The position numbers were made by a program, and so were the translations under genes. This document shows positions 22,853 to 34,000 of a stretch of 64,000 nt of DNA, piece by piece. This DNA comes from Eledone cirrhosa. Its lineage: Eukaryota > Mollusca > Cephalopoda > Octopoda > Eledonidae. Location: assembly GCA_964016885.1 (NCBI GenBank), contig OZ024742.1, positions 119,005,396 to 119,069,395 of the forward strand. The letters run 5' to 3'. The number at the start of each line of letters is the position of its first letter. The stretch's first letter is position 1. A model generated the notes under the pieces. It made no database searches. It was not told where the DNA came from and saw only the letters and a program-made list of their open reading frames with translations.

Positions 22853-23899
22853 TGGATTGAGGAGGGCATACTGCTTCCTTGGAAAGAGGAGGTGAAGTGT
22901 GGAGTATTGCCGTTAATGGTGGTGGCGCAACCCACGAAGAACAAGGTGAGGCCGGTACTGGACTTTCGGGAGTTGAACGAGCACGTGTCATGCCACACGG
23001 GTGGCGAGGTCACGGATGTCTGTGGGGAAACCCTGCGTGAGTGAAGACGCATGACGGGGGCTTCCGCAATCGTCGATCTAAAGTCGGCATACTTACAATT
23101 ACACATAGAAGAGAAGCTCTGGCAGTATCAGCTGGTCAGGTATAAGGGCCGGACATATTGCCTGACCAGGCTCGGTTTCGAGCTGAACTCTGCACCGAAG
23201 ATCATGGCGGCGGTCGTCAAGACCATTCTGGGAAAGGCCGACAAGATGAAGAGGGCCACTAATTCCTACATTGACGACATCCTAGTGGACGAGTCTGTAG
23301 TGTCGGCGGCGGAGGTCACGAGCCATTTACAGGGGTATGGATTGGCTGCGAAGCCGTCAGAAGCGTTGGAGGGAGGAGCCGCGCTGGGACTTAGGCTACG
23401 GCGAGACAGGACGGGCGTGTTAGTATTCCAGAGGGGAAATGAAGTTCCAGAACTGGGCCCAAGTATGAGTAAGCGGGAACTTTTCTCGGCGTGTGGAAAG
23501 TTGGTGGGTCACTACTCGATTGCTGGGTGGCTCCGGACGGCATGCAGCTATGTCAAGAGACGAGCGGGCGGGGTGACTTGGAGTGACAGAGTGGGAGAGA
23601 GGACGGTGGCCATGATGCAGGAGATCGTGGAGAGGGTGAAGGCCGACGACCCAGTGCGGGGACGCTGGTATGTTCCCAAATCGCAGAGCGGGGCCGTATG
23701 GTGCGATGCCAGCAGCATAGCGCTAGGTGTCACGTTGGAGATAGGAGGTGTTGAGGTTGAGGATGCAGCCTGGCGTAGGAAGAAGGACGATTGCAACCAC
23801 ATCAATGTGGCCGAACTGGACGCGGTGTTGAGAGGCGTGAACCTCGCCTTGGAGTGGGCACTGCGCACCATCGAGATTCGCACAGACTCGGATGGGTGA
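22853..23899 (+). pseudogene. Reverse transcriptase and RNase H, one in-frame stop
   Basis: The frame runs WIEEGILLPW, VRPVLDFRELNEHV, an in-frame TGA at 23042-23044, SAIVDLKSAYLQLHIEEKLW, LGFELNSAPKIM and the catalytic box YIDDILVDE. RNase H follows with AVWCDASSIALGV, HINVAELDAVLRGV and IRTDSDG, covering the D, E and D metal ligands. The spacing between the first RT motifs is short, so part of the fingers region is deleted. A frameshift follows near 23890. Confidence 0.9.
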
Positions 23900-24240
23900 G
23901 ATCAGTGCTCACCAGTGAGAAGAGAGTGCGAAGGAGAGGGGCGGCGGAGATGCTGATAAAGCGCCGCCTGGGAACTTTAGGAGAGCTGGCCACCGCGTTC
24001 GACCTGAGGCTGAGCGTAGTTTTCGTGCCCTCAGAGAAAAATAGGGCGGACGTTTTAACCAGGGTGAAGAAAGCCTGGATGGAAACGCCGGAGGATGTAG
24101 AAGAGGAGATAGCTGCCGTGTGTCGGCTGGCCGAGTCGGATCTGAAAGGGTTGCATGACATGCACCACATGGGAGTGGATAGGACTCTGTTCTTAGCAAG
24201 GAGAATCGACTCGGACGTTAGCAGACAGTGTTCAAAGAGT
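23896..24240 (+). pseudogene. RNase H end, connection and integrase N-terminus
   Basis: The frame carries AAEMLIKRRLGTLGELATAF, SVVFVPSEKNRADVLTRV (typical RNase H end, 'xPSExNxADxLTR') and LKGLHDMHHMGVDRT, the His half of an HHCC zinc site. The Cys half (CVRCQ) lies in the next frame, so a shift falls at about 24225-24240. Confidence 0.8.
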
Positions 24241-25090
24241 GGTTAGAGGCTGCGTCCGATGTCAGTCCATTGATCCCGCCCCGGGTGTGCACGAAACGGG
24301 AAGCCTCCCGGTGGATCGCGACTGGAAGCGATTGGCGGTGGATGTAACACACTACCGACAAGGAACATACTTCTCAATGGTCGACTGTGGACCGGAACGG
24401 ATAGCGATATGGAGGGAGATGAAGACTGGAACGGCCGAGGAAATCACGCGGACGTTGAGAGAGGTGTTCTTGGAGCGGGGCCCTGTGGACGAACTGCTGA
24501 TGGACAACAGCGCAGCGTTCCGCTCGGAGGCGCTGAGGGAGATGCTCGATGGATGGAAGGTGGACCGTTTCTTCAGAGCAACGTACAGGCCGAGCGGAAA
24601 TGGAATCGGGGAGCGACACCACTGGACGATCAAAGCAATGGCGGAGCGAGGCCACATCTCACCAATGGAGGCAGTGTTCTGGTACAACATGTCTCATCGG
24701 GTGGGACAGGTTGAGGAATCGGTGCCACACAGAGCAGTATTCAGATACGAGTGGCGGCATCCGTGCACGCCACCACAACGGCCAGTGGAGAGAGAGAATG
24801 CATTCGTGTAGGTGGGCGAAGAAGTCTGGGTTAAGCCCCCAGATGCACGTTGCACATCTCAATGGGGAAGGGGAACGGTGACAGCCGTAAATTCCCAGAA
24901 CAATGTGTCGGTGGACGGAGTACCACGTCATGTCCTGGATGTCCGTAGAATTACTGTGTCAACGGACTCCGAGGAAGAGGAAACCCAAAGTGCCGCCCCA
25001 ACACTGCGGAGATCGCAAAGAAGTCGCAAACCACCAACTTGGACAGCAGACTTTCATATGCAGCAGGACGAAGGGGAAATTGATCCTTGA
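24239..25090 (+). pseudogene. Integrase core and C-terminal domain, one stop
   Basis: The frame has CVRCQSIDPAP (zinc ligands), LAVDVTHYRQGTYFSMVDCG (first catalytic Asp), ELLMDNSAAFRSE (second Asp) and SGNGIGERHH (catalytic Glu). Exactly 35 residues separate the second Asp from the Glu, so it is DD35E. A TAG at 24809-24811 interrupts the frame. The same frame then continues with VGEEVWVKPPDARCTSQWGR and VDGVPRHVLDVRRI, an SH3-like integrase C-terminal domain. It shows the loss of a single codon rather than wholesale decay. Confidence 0.9.
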
Positions 25091-25103
25091 AATCAGGAGG
25101 GCG

Positions 25104-25349
25104 TGTGGGTATGGTGTGGTGGGCGGTGGCCGGAGGCTGGGGAGTGCTCGACCGGAAGCCTGCTTGACAGGAAGGGTGCTCGACAGGAAGGGCCAGCAGG
25201 TCTGCCTCTCTCTAGCGTGGTCAGCGAAGGTCGTGGACGTCAGTTTTGGAGCTCTCGGTTAACGAGTTGCACGTGGGAGAGGAGAAACCAGCCATTGGAT
25301 TACCGGTGCCAGCAATAAGCGGTAAGTGAAGTAGCTTTTTCCAACCACA
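25104..25349 (+). repeat. Right LTR
   Basis: 246 bp. It starts TGTGGGTATGG, preceded by the purine-rich AATCAGGAGGGCG (a weak polypurine tract), and ends AACCACA. It differs from the left LTR by several substitutions and a deletion near 25269, so the insertion is not recent. CTAAC follows at 25350-25354. Confidence 0.92.
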
Positions 25350-25354
25350 CTAAC

Positions 25355-26005
25355 TAGCCACTTAAGATTGATGCATATTGAACTGAGACACAAAGAGATA
25401 GAATAACTACAGTATGGAGAAAAATTTTCTCACGGTCTTTACACTTTTTACGCAGTCAACCATTGCCAGTTTGACTCAATGAGCATAGAGGTGGACATAG
25501 GAAATGAGATAATGGCAAGCAGTGTCGCTTGAACATCAGTAATTTATCCACTCATGACCGAGACACAATTGGACGTCAACACCAATCGAGTTTAGCACCG
25601 ACAATGTGTACTGCAGAAGCAATTCACTATCATGTTTAGAAGCCGGTTCATTTCCTCCCCAAAATTTTTTTTAAAGATAACATTGTAAAAAACTTTTCAC
25701 AGAAGTAAGACCTGCTCAAAGTTTGAAAGATTTTTGTTCTATTCACAATTAATGCAAAACCGACACTTCTCGAGATACTTCCTTTCGTTATTGATGCCGC
25801 AGGGAAGAAACTCGTTCTAATAGACACGATGTAAATATTTTGCATTTAGGGGACCCTCCATTATCTGCTCTAATAAAAGAACCGAGCATCGACATCAGGC
25901 CGATAATTTCTCACACATTACTCTACCTTTGTCCTCCATGTTGGCATCCTCTTGGAAAATCTAACGTAGAGCAGTTAATAGCAAAACAAAAACCAAAAGA
26001 TGAGG
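25355..26005. other. Intergenic, nothing recognised
   Basis: No gene or named repeat is seen. A 76-codon open frame at 25840-26070 runs into the solo LTR and has no recognisable similarity. Confidence 0.45.
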
Positions 26006-26009
26006 AATC

Positions 26010-26368
26010 TGTAGCAAGAGTTGCCTCCCTTGTTATGCAATCACATCACCGCTCTCTAGACAGGAAGTAGCTGGAGTTACTTCCCGTTGGGGTGGCAGAA
26101 CCCTTTTTTCCACTTCCGTCTTGGACCCTATAAAAGGGATACTCAGAGCGATCTCTCTCTCATTTGCCCTCTTCTAACCTGCCTAGCAACCTTAACATGG
26201 TCTCTTGCGAGCTAACTTCAAAACGGTAACAAATAACTTTACTTCATTCTTTCATCTACTCATGGACATGTCAACTATACTATTCTACATAACTTCAACT
26301 TGTTAATTAAACTTTATACACACAACTGAGACTTTTGTTATATTCATACACACCAGTGTTTTGTTATA
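26010..26368 (+). mobile_element. Solo LTR with AATC duplication
   Basis: The 359-bp segment begins TGTAGCAAGAGTTGCCTCCC and ends TTTTGTTATA. Identical AATC tetramers flank it (26006-26009 and 26369-26372). It is a diverged relative of the LTRs at 26670 and 28283 read on the opposite strand. Shared blocks include GGAAGTAG, CCCTATAAAA, CTCTCATTTGCCC, CAAAACGGTAAC, GACATGTCAACTATACT and TTAATTAAA. The CCCTATAAAA block (26128-26137) is a likely promoter TATA box. There is no internal region, so it arose by LTR recombination. Confidence 0.85.
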
Positions 26369-26665
26369 AATCTATTTTCACGAACTTGATTTACACGAGA
26401 TTCGTTGACCATGGACAAAATTCTTGTGATGCACAATGTACTCTAGAACGATTGTTTTCATCGGCTTGTATAGCCATAAAAAAAAAAGATATTCATCAAT
26501 TTCGAACGATAAAAAGAATTACACGATAAGCTATTAGAGGAATTCACTATAAAAACCAATGCGTTTGAAATTTATATTTAAAAGAAGCAAGTCATTCCTT
26601 TCTTATAAAGATTTGCATTTTTACTTCTTAATTGCATAGCTGATTATACTATAGGAAAGCCATTC

Positions 26666-26669
26666 CTAT
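26666..26669 (+). other. Target site duplication CTAT (left)
   Basis: CTAT is repeated at 28632-28635 after the right LTR of the non-coding element. Confidence 0.8.
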
Positions 26670-27015
26670 TATAGCGAAGATACTGGGTTGTATGAATGTA
26701 ACAAAACGAGACATGGTTTGTGTGTATAATATTTAATTAACAATCATGGATATAGATAGAACAGTATAGTTGACATGTCAAAGTAATAGATGATAGAATG
26801 AAGCAAAGTTAGTAGTTACCGTTTTGATTGCCAGGCAAACGCGGCTGGCAGAAGACGCCTGGCGAAAGCCAGGCGCCGGAAGGGCAAATGAGAGGCAGAG
26901 AGCCGAAAGCTATTCGTTTTATAGGGCTCTGACCGGAAGTTACAGAAAGGGTTCTACTTCCCGTCTAGATGTTAATCTATTGGGGTTGTGAGTCACAAGG
27001 GAGACAACCGCTACA
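26670..27015 (-). repeat. LTR of TRIM-like element (3' LTR)
   Basis: 346 bp. On the minus strand it begins TGTAGCGGTTGTCTCCCTTG and ends CTTCGCTATA. It includes CCCTATAAAACG as a TATA box and then GAATAGCTTTCGGCTCTCTG near the probable transcription start. The motif GGCGCCTGGCTTTCGCCAGG forms a strong hairpin. Directly upstream on the minus strand is GGCGGGAGG, a short purine tract. Confidence 0.9.
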
Positions 27016-28249
27016 TAACCTCCCGCCAGAATTTTAGAATATAAAAGTCGAATGAAAATATGTAGCAAGCTGGCGAGAATGTTGTAACAGGCATGAAAAT
27101 CACGACAAAAGAATGTTTGCAAAAATCAATGATAGATATCAAGGTAGCCAACCGCTCTTGGCCAGAGAACGACTGGACATCTATCTATCCATCAACCAAA
27201 GATACAATGTAATAAAGTAAGAGAAGGGCTCAAAGTTCAAATGTACAAAATATAGTTCACAGGTGTGCAATCACATGACAGCAGGAAAGAAAGTGTGTTC
27301 CAGAGAATGAATGCAGGTGGTTTCTGTTCTGTGGTATATCGTGAAATTTCCAACCTCCGAATGGATTTTCTCACAGGAAGAGTGCTGCAAAAATAAATTC
27401 TCTGGCTTTGGTTGTTGGTGAAGCTGTGTTGATGTTGTTGTCTCGCTGAGTGAGCGTATTCGGTGTTTAAATTCACAGTAAAAAAAAATTTTTTCAGAAA
27501 AAATGAGTTGCGCAAAGTGCTAGAAATAGCAGCCGAAGTTGATGGTCGATGTTGAGAATGCGTTGACCTGGAAGGGTCAAGAGGCCAGCGACCAAAGAAA
27601 TAAGCATTCTGAATAAATGCGCAGTTTTCAACGGCAAATTTACGTAGTAAATTTTTAAACCGGCAAATAGGAGAATATAGCTTAAGGCTGAAGAATCCTT
27701 GGCGAGAAACGTTATCTCTGGCGTGCGGCTATCTCTGTGAGTCGAGAATTTGTGCTGCCTACACGTGCCGATACAAGGTTGAAAAAATAATATTTCTAAC
27801 GCGCGAGAAAATGATAGTGCAAGTGTGAAAGTGACAATGATGAAAAAGAAAGGCTTCACTTAGCATAATTATTGGTGTGAACTTTGGAAAAAAAACTTGA
27901 ACGATGAAGAAAACGATGAAAAAAAAAAAAAGGCAATGGTTCATCGAAAATAAATGTTCCTGTTGAAATGTTTTTTAAAGAATATCGAATTTCTTTTTTT
28001 TTTTTCGTTTTGAAAGTGTTCGTTGTAAGAAACGAGAAACATGTATATATATCGTGAAATGCGACAGTTAGTTGATGCGTGAGAGAAAAAGACTGTCTGA
28101 ACGCGAATTCCACATGTGCGTGTGTGCGTTTCTTTGAGTATTTTCATAGTTTGTCGATAAATTTGCTGTGTATTCGAAATGTTACTCACACAACACCAGA
28201 TCTGCTATTTTTTCTTTTTTTTGGGGGGTGACCACTTATAGCGATGAAC
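27016..28249 (-). other. Internal region of TRIM-like element
   Basis: It holds no protein with recognisable similarity. Open frames of up to 121 codons are present on the minus strand but show no gag, protease, RT or integrase motif. Runs of A and T are frequent. Confidence 0.75.
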
Positions 28250-28281
28250 GGCTGCGTGTTCGTATCACGTCAGGGTTACCA
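28250..28281 (-). promoter_or_regulatory. tRNA-Trp primer-binding site
   Basis: Directly inside the 5' LTR (one base apart), the minus strand reads TGGTAACCCTGACGTGAT, then ACGAACACGCAGCC. The plus strand therefore mimics the 3' 32 nucleotides of tRNA-Trp ending in ACCA. I count 27 of 32 positions matching the vertebrate tRNA-Trp sequence as I remember it. The match covers acceptor stem and T arm, longer than the usual 18 bases. Confidence 0.8.
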
Positions 28282-28282
28282 A

Positions 28283-28631
28283 TATAGCGAAGATACTGGG
28301 TTGTATGAATGTAACAAAACGAGACATGGTTTGTGTGTATAATATTTAATTAACAATCATGGATATAGATAGAACAGTATAGTTGACATGTCAAAGTAAT
28401 AGATGATAGAATGAAGCAAAGTTAGTAGTTACCGTTTTGATTGCCAGGCAAACGCGAGACTGGCAGAAGACGCCTGGCGAAAGCCAGGCGCCGGAAGGGC
28501 AAATGAGAGGCAGAGAGCCGAAAGCTATTCGTTTTATAGGGCTCTGACCGGAAGTTACAGAAAGGGTTCTACTTCCCGTCTAGATGTTAATCTATTGGGG
28601 TTGTGAGTCACAAGGGAGACAACCGCTACAC
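28283..28631 (-). repeat. LTR of TRIM-like element (5' LTR)
   Basis: 349 bp. It equals the other LTR except for GCGAGACTGG in place of GCGGCTGG. CTAT follows at 28632-28635. Confidence 0.9.
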
Positions 28632-28734
28632 TATGATTTCACTACAGAAATCCGTTGACAATTAACGAGAACCTCTGTACTAAACCCTTCAAAGTTATTC
28701 CCCTTCATCAAACGGTCGCCGCAAACATTTACTC

Positions 28735-28770
28735 TCTCTTTCTCTCTCTATCTCTCTCTCTCTGTCTATC

Positions 28771-28828
<58 letters not shown>
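28735..28828. repeat. (CT)n microsatellite
   Basis: A long, slightly interrupted CT tract ends in CATCATCAT. Confidence 0.97.
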
Positions 28829-28831
<3 letters not shown>

Positions 28832-29050
28832 CATCATCCTCTATTAATGTCTATCTTCCACACTAGCATGGGTTTGTCCCATTTAGAGGCAAGTTAGGTT
28901 GGGTGACCGTGTCTCGCTCATATAAAAGTGTTTATGGCTGGTTTTCTACGGCTGGATGCCCTTCCTAACGCCAACCACATTTACAGTGTGTGCTGGGTGC
29001 TTTTGGTCGTGTCTTTTGCATGACCACTTTACAGTGTGGGCTGGGTGATA
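28829..29050 (-). repeat. Cephalopod interspersed repeat tail
   Basis: Close to the copy at 11190-11420. It includes CACTAGCATGGGTTTGTCCC, GGCTGGATGCCCTTCCTAAC and CCACATTTACAGTGTGTGCT. Confidence 0.8.
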
Positions 29051-29064
29051 TATATATATATTGT

Positions 29065-29130
29065 TATACTTGGGGAGGGTCATATTGTTGTAATAATAAT
29101 CCCAGAAATAATAACAGAACACACTCACTG
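29065..29130 (+). repeat. LTR-like terminus, copy 1
   Basis: TGTTATACTTGGGGAGGGTC to GAACACACTCAC is repeated at 40493-40540 (TGTTATACTTTGGGAGGGTC to AAACACACTCACC). Both follow a (TA)n stretch. It is probably the end of an unassigned LTR or DNA element. Confidence 0.5.
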
Positions 29131-29182
29131 TTAGGTTGGTCACAATTAATTCATTCAGTCCTCAATGTTTACCATTGACTGA

Positions 29183-29416
29183 CTAACAGTAAAAAATACA
29201 GATATTTGTTCCCTTTGAAATAACTGGAAGGGTTTGTCTAAAATCACCAAATAGAACAACTATCACACCTCCCATTGGAGAATCATTATTTTGAATATCT
29301 TGCAATGGTCTATCAACAGCTTCAAACTCTCTCTTATGTGCCATTGTACATTCACTCCATATTATCAATTGGCATCTTCTGAGAATTTTACCACTGCCAA
29401 AATCAAAAATATACAT
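29183..29416 (-). pseudogene. Helitron Pif1-type helicase fragment
   Basis: The minus strand encodes RRCQLIIWSECTMAHKREFE, then AVDRPLQDIQNNDSPMGGV and VVLFGDFRQTLPVISKGT. This is the Walker B/motif II-III part of a Helitron helicase (WDECTMAHK...GGVxxxxxGDFRQTLPVI). The motif II Asp is replaced by Ser (WSECT). It is isolated from other Helitron parts and runs opposite to the decayed Helitron that follows. Confidence 0.9.
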
Positions 29417-29632
29417 ACAATATATATTATGTCAGATATTTGTTTGTTATTTTTTTCCAATGTTATTTGAATTAACACAAATATTTTTATTGTAGTTTTT
29501 TTTAAAATATTTTTTTTGAAAAAAACACAAATTTATCTGACAACTTAATACATTCTGAAATTGCAATGTTTTCTACATATGTCTAAAATTAACTACATCT
29601 TATACACATTCAGATAAACAGTTTATTTCAAC

Positions 29633-29825
29633 AACATTACTGAGTGAACTTCCAATATATTTTATATTTGTTTCTATTTCAGAAATATTCCAGATTATTA
29701 TATGACATTACTGAGTGAACTTCCAATATATTTTATATTCCAGATTATTATACAACATTACTGATTGAACTTCCAATATATTTTATATTTGTTTCTATTT
29801 CAGAAATATTCCAGATTATTATATG
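29633..29825. repeat. Three tandem ~65-bp repeats
   Basis: The unit ACATTACTGAGTGAACTTCC, AATATATTTTATATT, GTTTCTATTTCAGAAATATT, CCAGATTATTATA occurs three times. The second copy lacks the middle part. Confidence 0.9.
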
Positions 29826-29829
29826 GAAG

Positions 29830-30745
29830 GTCATCTTCAGAGGCCAAGAGAAAGAAATCACAGCTATCTGAAGAAAGTGAAGAAGTTCAACAGGACTGTC
29901 CAGCTGCTAACAAAACCCAAACTGATTTAGCTTGAGCACAGGAATTAGTAATGGACAGACTACCATTTGAATAAAGACAAAGGACTGCTGCTACATGAGA
30001 ACAACAAATTGAGGAACAGCAGCAAATTAAATGAAATATTGATCAAGCAGATCATTCTACTGCCAAAGCAGGAGCACAAGCCACAAGAAATATGAACTGG
30101 CTGCTTTTTCTTATGACCCCCAAAAAGACTACAGCAGCAATCCATTGGAAAAATTAACAAATGCTGTCAGCATTGTGGTGCCAGGCAGCAGAAACACCAG
30201 GTTTATGCTGCTCAAAAGGCAAAGTTAATCTTAAAACAATACAAGAGTCTCATGAATTTCTGAAGAATCTGCTTCCCCAGGATACATCAGAGGCTTGACA
30301 CTTCAATTAATACATCCAAAAATATAATTCTGCCTTTCAAATGACATCTTTTGGAGCTGAGAAGAATGTGACAGACTTTTGATTCTGTACAACTTATAAA
30401 ATTCAGGGACAGTGCTACCATTTAGTGGGTGGTCTGCTACCACTCCCACAGGAGCCTCATAAATTTATGTAGGTTTACTTCCACATGGGTGGAAATGAAA
30501 CAGAGACACAACAAAGATGTACCAATGTCCATGGTGGATTGCAGTTCTACATAGTCATGAAGTTACAAGAAATTCTTCACCAACATCACATGTACGTCAG
30601 TATATTTCAATATGCACTGAAGTACATAGATAATACCAGAGATTGTAAAATCATCCTCAGAGCAGACAAATGCCCAGCTTCAGAACATGAATGCAGGTTC
30701 ATTGCATCTGTCACTGATGAAGTTACAATCATAATGGTTGATTAA
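29830..30745 (+). pseudogene. Decayed Helitron, N-terminal region
   Basis: The plus strand shows, through many stops, CQHCGARQQK, LRADKCPASEHECRFIA and TDEVTIIMVD. These match the Helitron N-terminal pattern (CxxCxA ... KADxRPxxEHxxRxNAPxxxEVAxI). The region is interrupted by a SINE at 30746. Confidence 0.75.
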
Positions 30746-31078
30746 CAGCCCATGGAGGCACATGGCTTAGTGGTTACAGCATTGGCCTTGCAATCAAAAG
30801 GTTGTGAGTTCAATTCTCAGACCGGCTGATGTGTTGTTTCCTTGAGCAAGACACTTTATTTCACATTGCTCCAGTTTACTCAGCTGTAGAAATGAAATGA
30901 TAGGGACTGGGGTCCCTATCATTCCACTGCAAAGTGGTCGTGTAGGTGCCACGGCAAAAAAGCACCCAGCACTCACTGTAAATGAGGTTGGTGTTAGGAA
31001 GGGCATCCAGCTGTAGAAATCAAGCCAGAATCAGTTCCTGTCCCACCCTTGCAAGCAGGGAAAAGCGGACGTAAAAAT
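30746..31078 (+). repeat. tRNA-headed cephalopod SINE
   Basis: The head has A-box-like TGGCTTAGTGGTTA and B-box-like GGTTGTGAGTTCAATTC, so it is tRNA-derived. The body has CCTTGAGCAAGACACTTTAT, and the tail has GGTGTTAGGAAGGGCATCCA, followed by GACGTAAAAATGAAAAAAAA. It splits the decayed Helitron, so it inserted later. The head also occurs inverted at 37965-38066. Confidence 0.9.
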
Positions 31079-31084
31079 GAAAAA

Positions 31085-34000
31085 AAAATGAATGACGTGA
31101 CATTGTTTTGCAAAAACAAAGTGGATATTTGGAGCACATATGTGAAACTCATAGGCCCTATGACTCACTCCAATATCTGCTCATCTTCTGGAATGGTCAA
31201 GATGGATATCATTTTCAGCTACAGCAGATCAACCCAGGAACAGGATAAAAACTGGTCGATCACTCAGTTGCAGAGAATTCTATGCCTATCATTTCTTGCA
31301 ATTCAAAGAAGTAACCAGCCAGTTCATAGTAGATATGTATGCCATAATTGAGACAGAAAGATTGGGTTTCTTGCAATGGAATCAAAATAAGTTAAGAGCA
31401 AAGAACTATATTGATGATGACCTCAAAAATATTGGTCAGCCAGTCATACACAAGATGCAATGGCCTAAAGCCAGAAAATTTGGTCAGCTGAATTTCTTTA
31501 TTACATTTACGTGCAATTCAAACTGGACAGAAATATCCAATGAACAATTTCAAAATAAGAAACTAATGGATTGACAGACCTCATTACTCCTCAGGTGTTC
31601 CATGAAAAACAAAAATAAAAAACAAAAAACAAAACACCTTTGGCTTCTAAAAGAAAGAAGAATCTTTGGTGAGCTTAGTGCTTGGATGACCACTATTGAG
31701 TGACAGAAGAGAGAATTTCCTCAATCTCACATGAATGTGGTGCAAGAAGATAAGACCAGATGACAAGATCATTCTGGTTGCCCAATAAAGATTGCAATCC
31801 AGAGCTCTTTGAAACCATCAAGACAAAACTTATCCATGGTCCATGTGGAGTCATCAATCCAACTTCACCCTGATAAAAAATGCAGCAAAAATTATCCTAG
31901 AGCTTTTATTCAGGAAACTCAGAGGGATGGATACCCACTTTATTGTAGGTGTAGACCAGAGCTTAGAGCCTATACTGTAAACCTAATACTTTAAGGAGAG
32001 GAGCTAATCATAGACAATTGATGGGTAGTCCCACATAACAGATTGTTGTGCAAACTCCTAAAAGCTCATATCAATGTTGAGTATCGCAGCTCTGACAAAG
32101 CAATACCATATGCTACAAAATATATCAACAAAGGCAGTGACATGGCTATCTTTGTTACTGACAAGAAACTCAATGATGTGGGCTGGATGAGGTCAAATGG
32201 AATCAGATAGATCGATACATATCCAACAATGAAGCTATCTGGTGGATCTCTGGATTTGATATCTACTAATGCCACACAACAGTGGTCAACCTAGCAGTCA
32301 ATCTGGAGAATGGACCACTGCTCATCAGTTGGCACAAGCACCACCTGACACTACTCTAACCACTTTTTTAAAACTCTGCTAGAATGATATGAATTTGCTT
32401 GATCCCTCCTGTATGATGAGATCTCAACATACTATAATTGGTTGTATTGCAAGACCTGGTATCGAAGGAAGCAGGGTAATATAATGGAAGGTCATGAAGT
32501 CAAGGTAAGTGATGCTGTTGGGCATGTTTACAATGACCACCCTAACAACAGAGAGTGTTTTCATCTACAGCTACATCTGCATACTGTTTGAAGACTGATG
32601 TCATTTGATGATGTCAGGTACTTCAGAAAAGTGGTGTGTACAACATACCAAGAAGTATGTAAACAGCATGGACTCCTGCATGACAATGGACATTGGAAGA
32701 AGACCCTAGAAAAAGCAGCAGTCACTCGAGTAGTCAGTCAAATAAGACAGTTGTTTGCTATTATACTCACAGCATGTGGAATTGATGAAACTCATCTACT
32801 CTGCCAGGAGTACAAAAACAATATGACAGACGACTATCTACACCTAGCCCAAAGACATCATGGCAATATGTATATGGAATATATCCCCAGAATTTACAAC
32901 CAAGCTCTCTGTGACTTGTCCCATTGAGTTCAGGTAATGAGTAACACATTAGCTAACTGCAAGATGCCAGTGCCAGATGAAGAAATGGAGATAGTACAAG
33001 AAATTTTTCAGAAGACAAACAATAATATTCAAGCTTTGCATAAGTTTGTGGATAAAAATGAACCATGATTAGTGGATGACATGCCTACCACAATATCATG
33101 GAAAACATTCAAAATGACAGGGGAGGACGTTTCTTCATCGATGTTCCTTCTGGTACAGGTAAGACCTTCCTCATAAATCTCCTCTTGCAAAAGTTCGCCA
33201 AAAGCAACACATTTCCCTTGCTGTAACTTCAAGAGGCATTGCAGCAACATTCAGGAATGGAGGAAGAACTACACACATGTTTGCTCATAGACCTCATACG
33301 GTATGACACTCTTTTTGCAACATCAAAAACTCACCCAAGGGCAAGCTCCTGCAAACATGTAAGTTAACAATATGGGATTAAGCCACCATGAACCATAGAC
33401 GAACAATTGAAGCCTTGGAGTGGACAATAAGGGATCTGAGAGACAATACTTGCATAATGGGAGGAGTGACAATGTTTCTTGCTGGGGATTTCAGACAAAC
33501 TCAATCTGTAATTCCTCAAGGGACCCGAGCTGATCAGGTTGATGCTTGCACTTGATTAGTGATGAATGTCTGAGTGAATTTGCCATCCAGCTACTCAAAT
33601 TGCAAAATCGACTTCTTGAAGAGGACTCCAAATACCAGATTCAGTTGACATTTGGCCATATCGTTAAAATGGAATGAGAACTGATTGCCAGAATCTTTCC
33701 AAACATTCAGATCAGACAATATGCTCCCAAATGGCTCTGTGAATAGAATAAGCAATGTTAACACTGTAAAATGTTTCTGTGGAAGTAATCAACAGAAGGA
33801 CATGCTACAATTCAGTAGACACAACCACTAAATTCTCCAAAACTTTGTAATGGCACAAGACTTATGAAAAATAGATGCCCCATGTCCTAGAAATTGCAAT
33901 TATGACAGGAAAATGTGTAGGAGACAATTGTTTCATTCCCAGAATACCTCTGTAGCCAACTAACTGATTTGCCATTTGCATTTCAAAGGCCTCAATTTCC

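Larger units (their letters stand above)
21192..25349 (+). mobile_element. LTR retrotransposon, degenerate, 4.16 kb
   Basis: The two direct repeats (21192-21446 and 25104-25349) bound an internal region with gag, CCHC knuckles, aspartic protease, RT, RNase H and DD35E integrase in that order. A CTAAC duplication flanks it on both sides. The internal region is clearly richer in G+C than the flanks. At least four frameshifts and two in-frame stops make the copy inactive. The domain order fits Ty3/Gypsy or BEL/Pao elements. The integrase and RNase H wording reminds me of Gypsy-type elements of molluscs, but I cannot fix the family. No primer-binding site is obvious directly after the left LTR. 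Confidence 0.93.
26670..28631 (-). mobile_element. Non-coding LTR element (TRIM-like), 1.96 kb
   Basis: Two almost identical direct repeats (26670-27015 and 28283-28631) enclose 1267 bp with no retroviral coding motif in any frame. CTAT duplications flank it. The primer-binding site and promoter order place it on the minus strand. It depends on another element for proteins and belongs to the class of terminal-repeat retrotransposons without gag-pol. The near identity of the LTRs (one 3-bp difference noted) points to a recent insertion. The LTR ends are TG...TA, as in the solo LTR nearby. Confidence 0.9.

Noticed and set aside
25840..26070. 76-codon frame before the solo LTR
   Set aside because: It crosses the exact target duplication into the LTR, and no family is recognised.
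27494..27859. 121-codon open frame inside the TRIM-like element
   Set aside because: It has no retroviral motif and looks like chance in AT-rich DNA; several overlapping frames of similar length exist.
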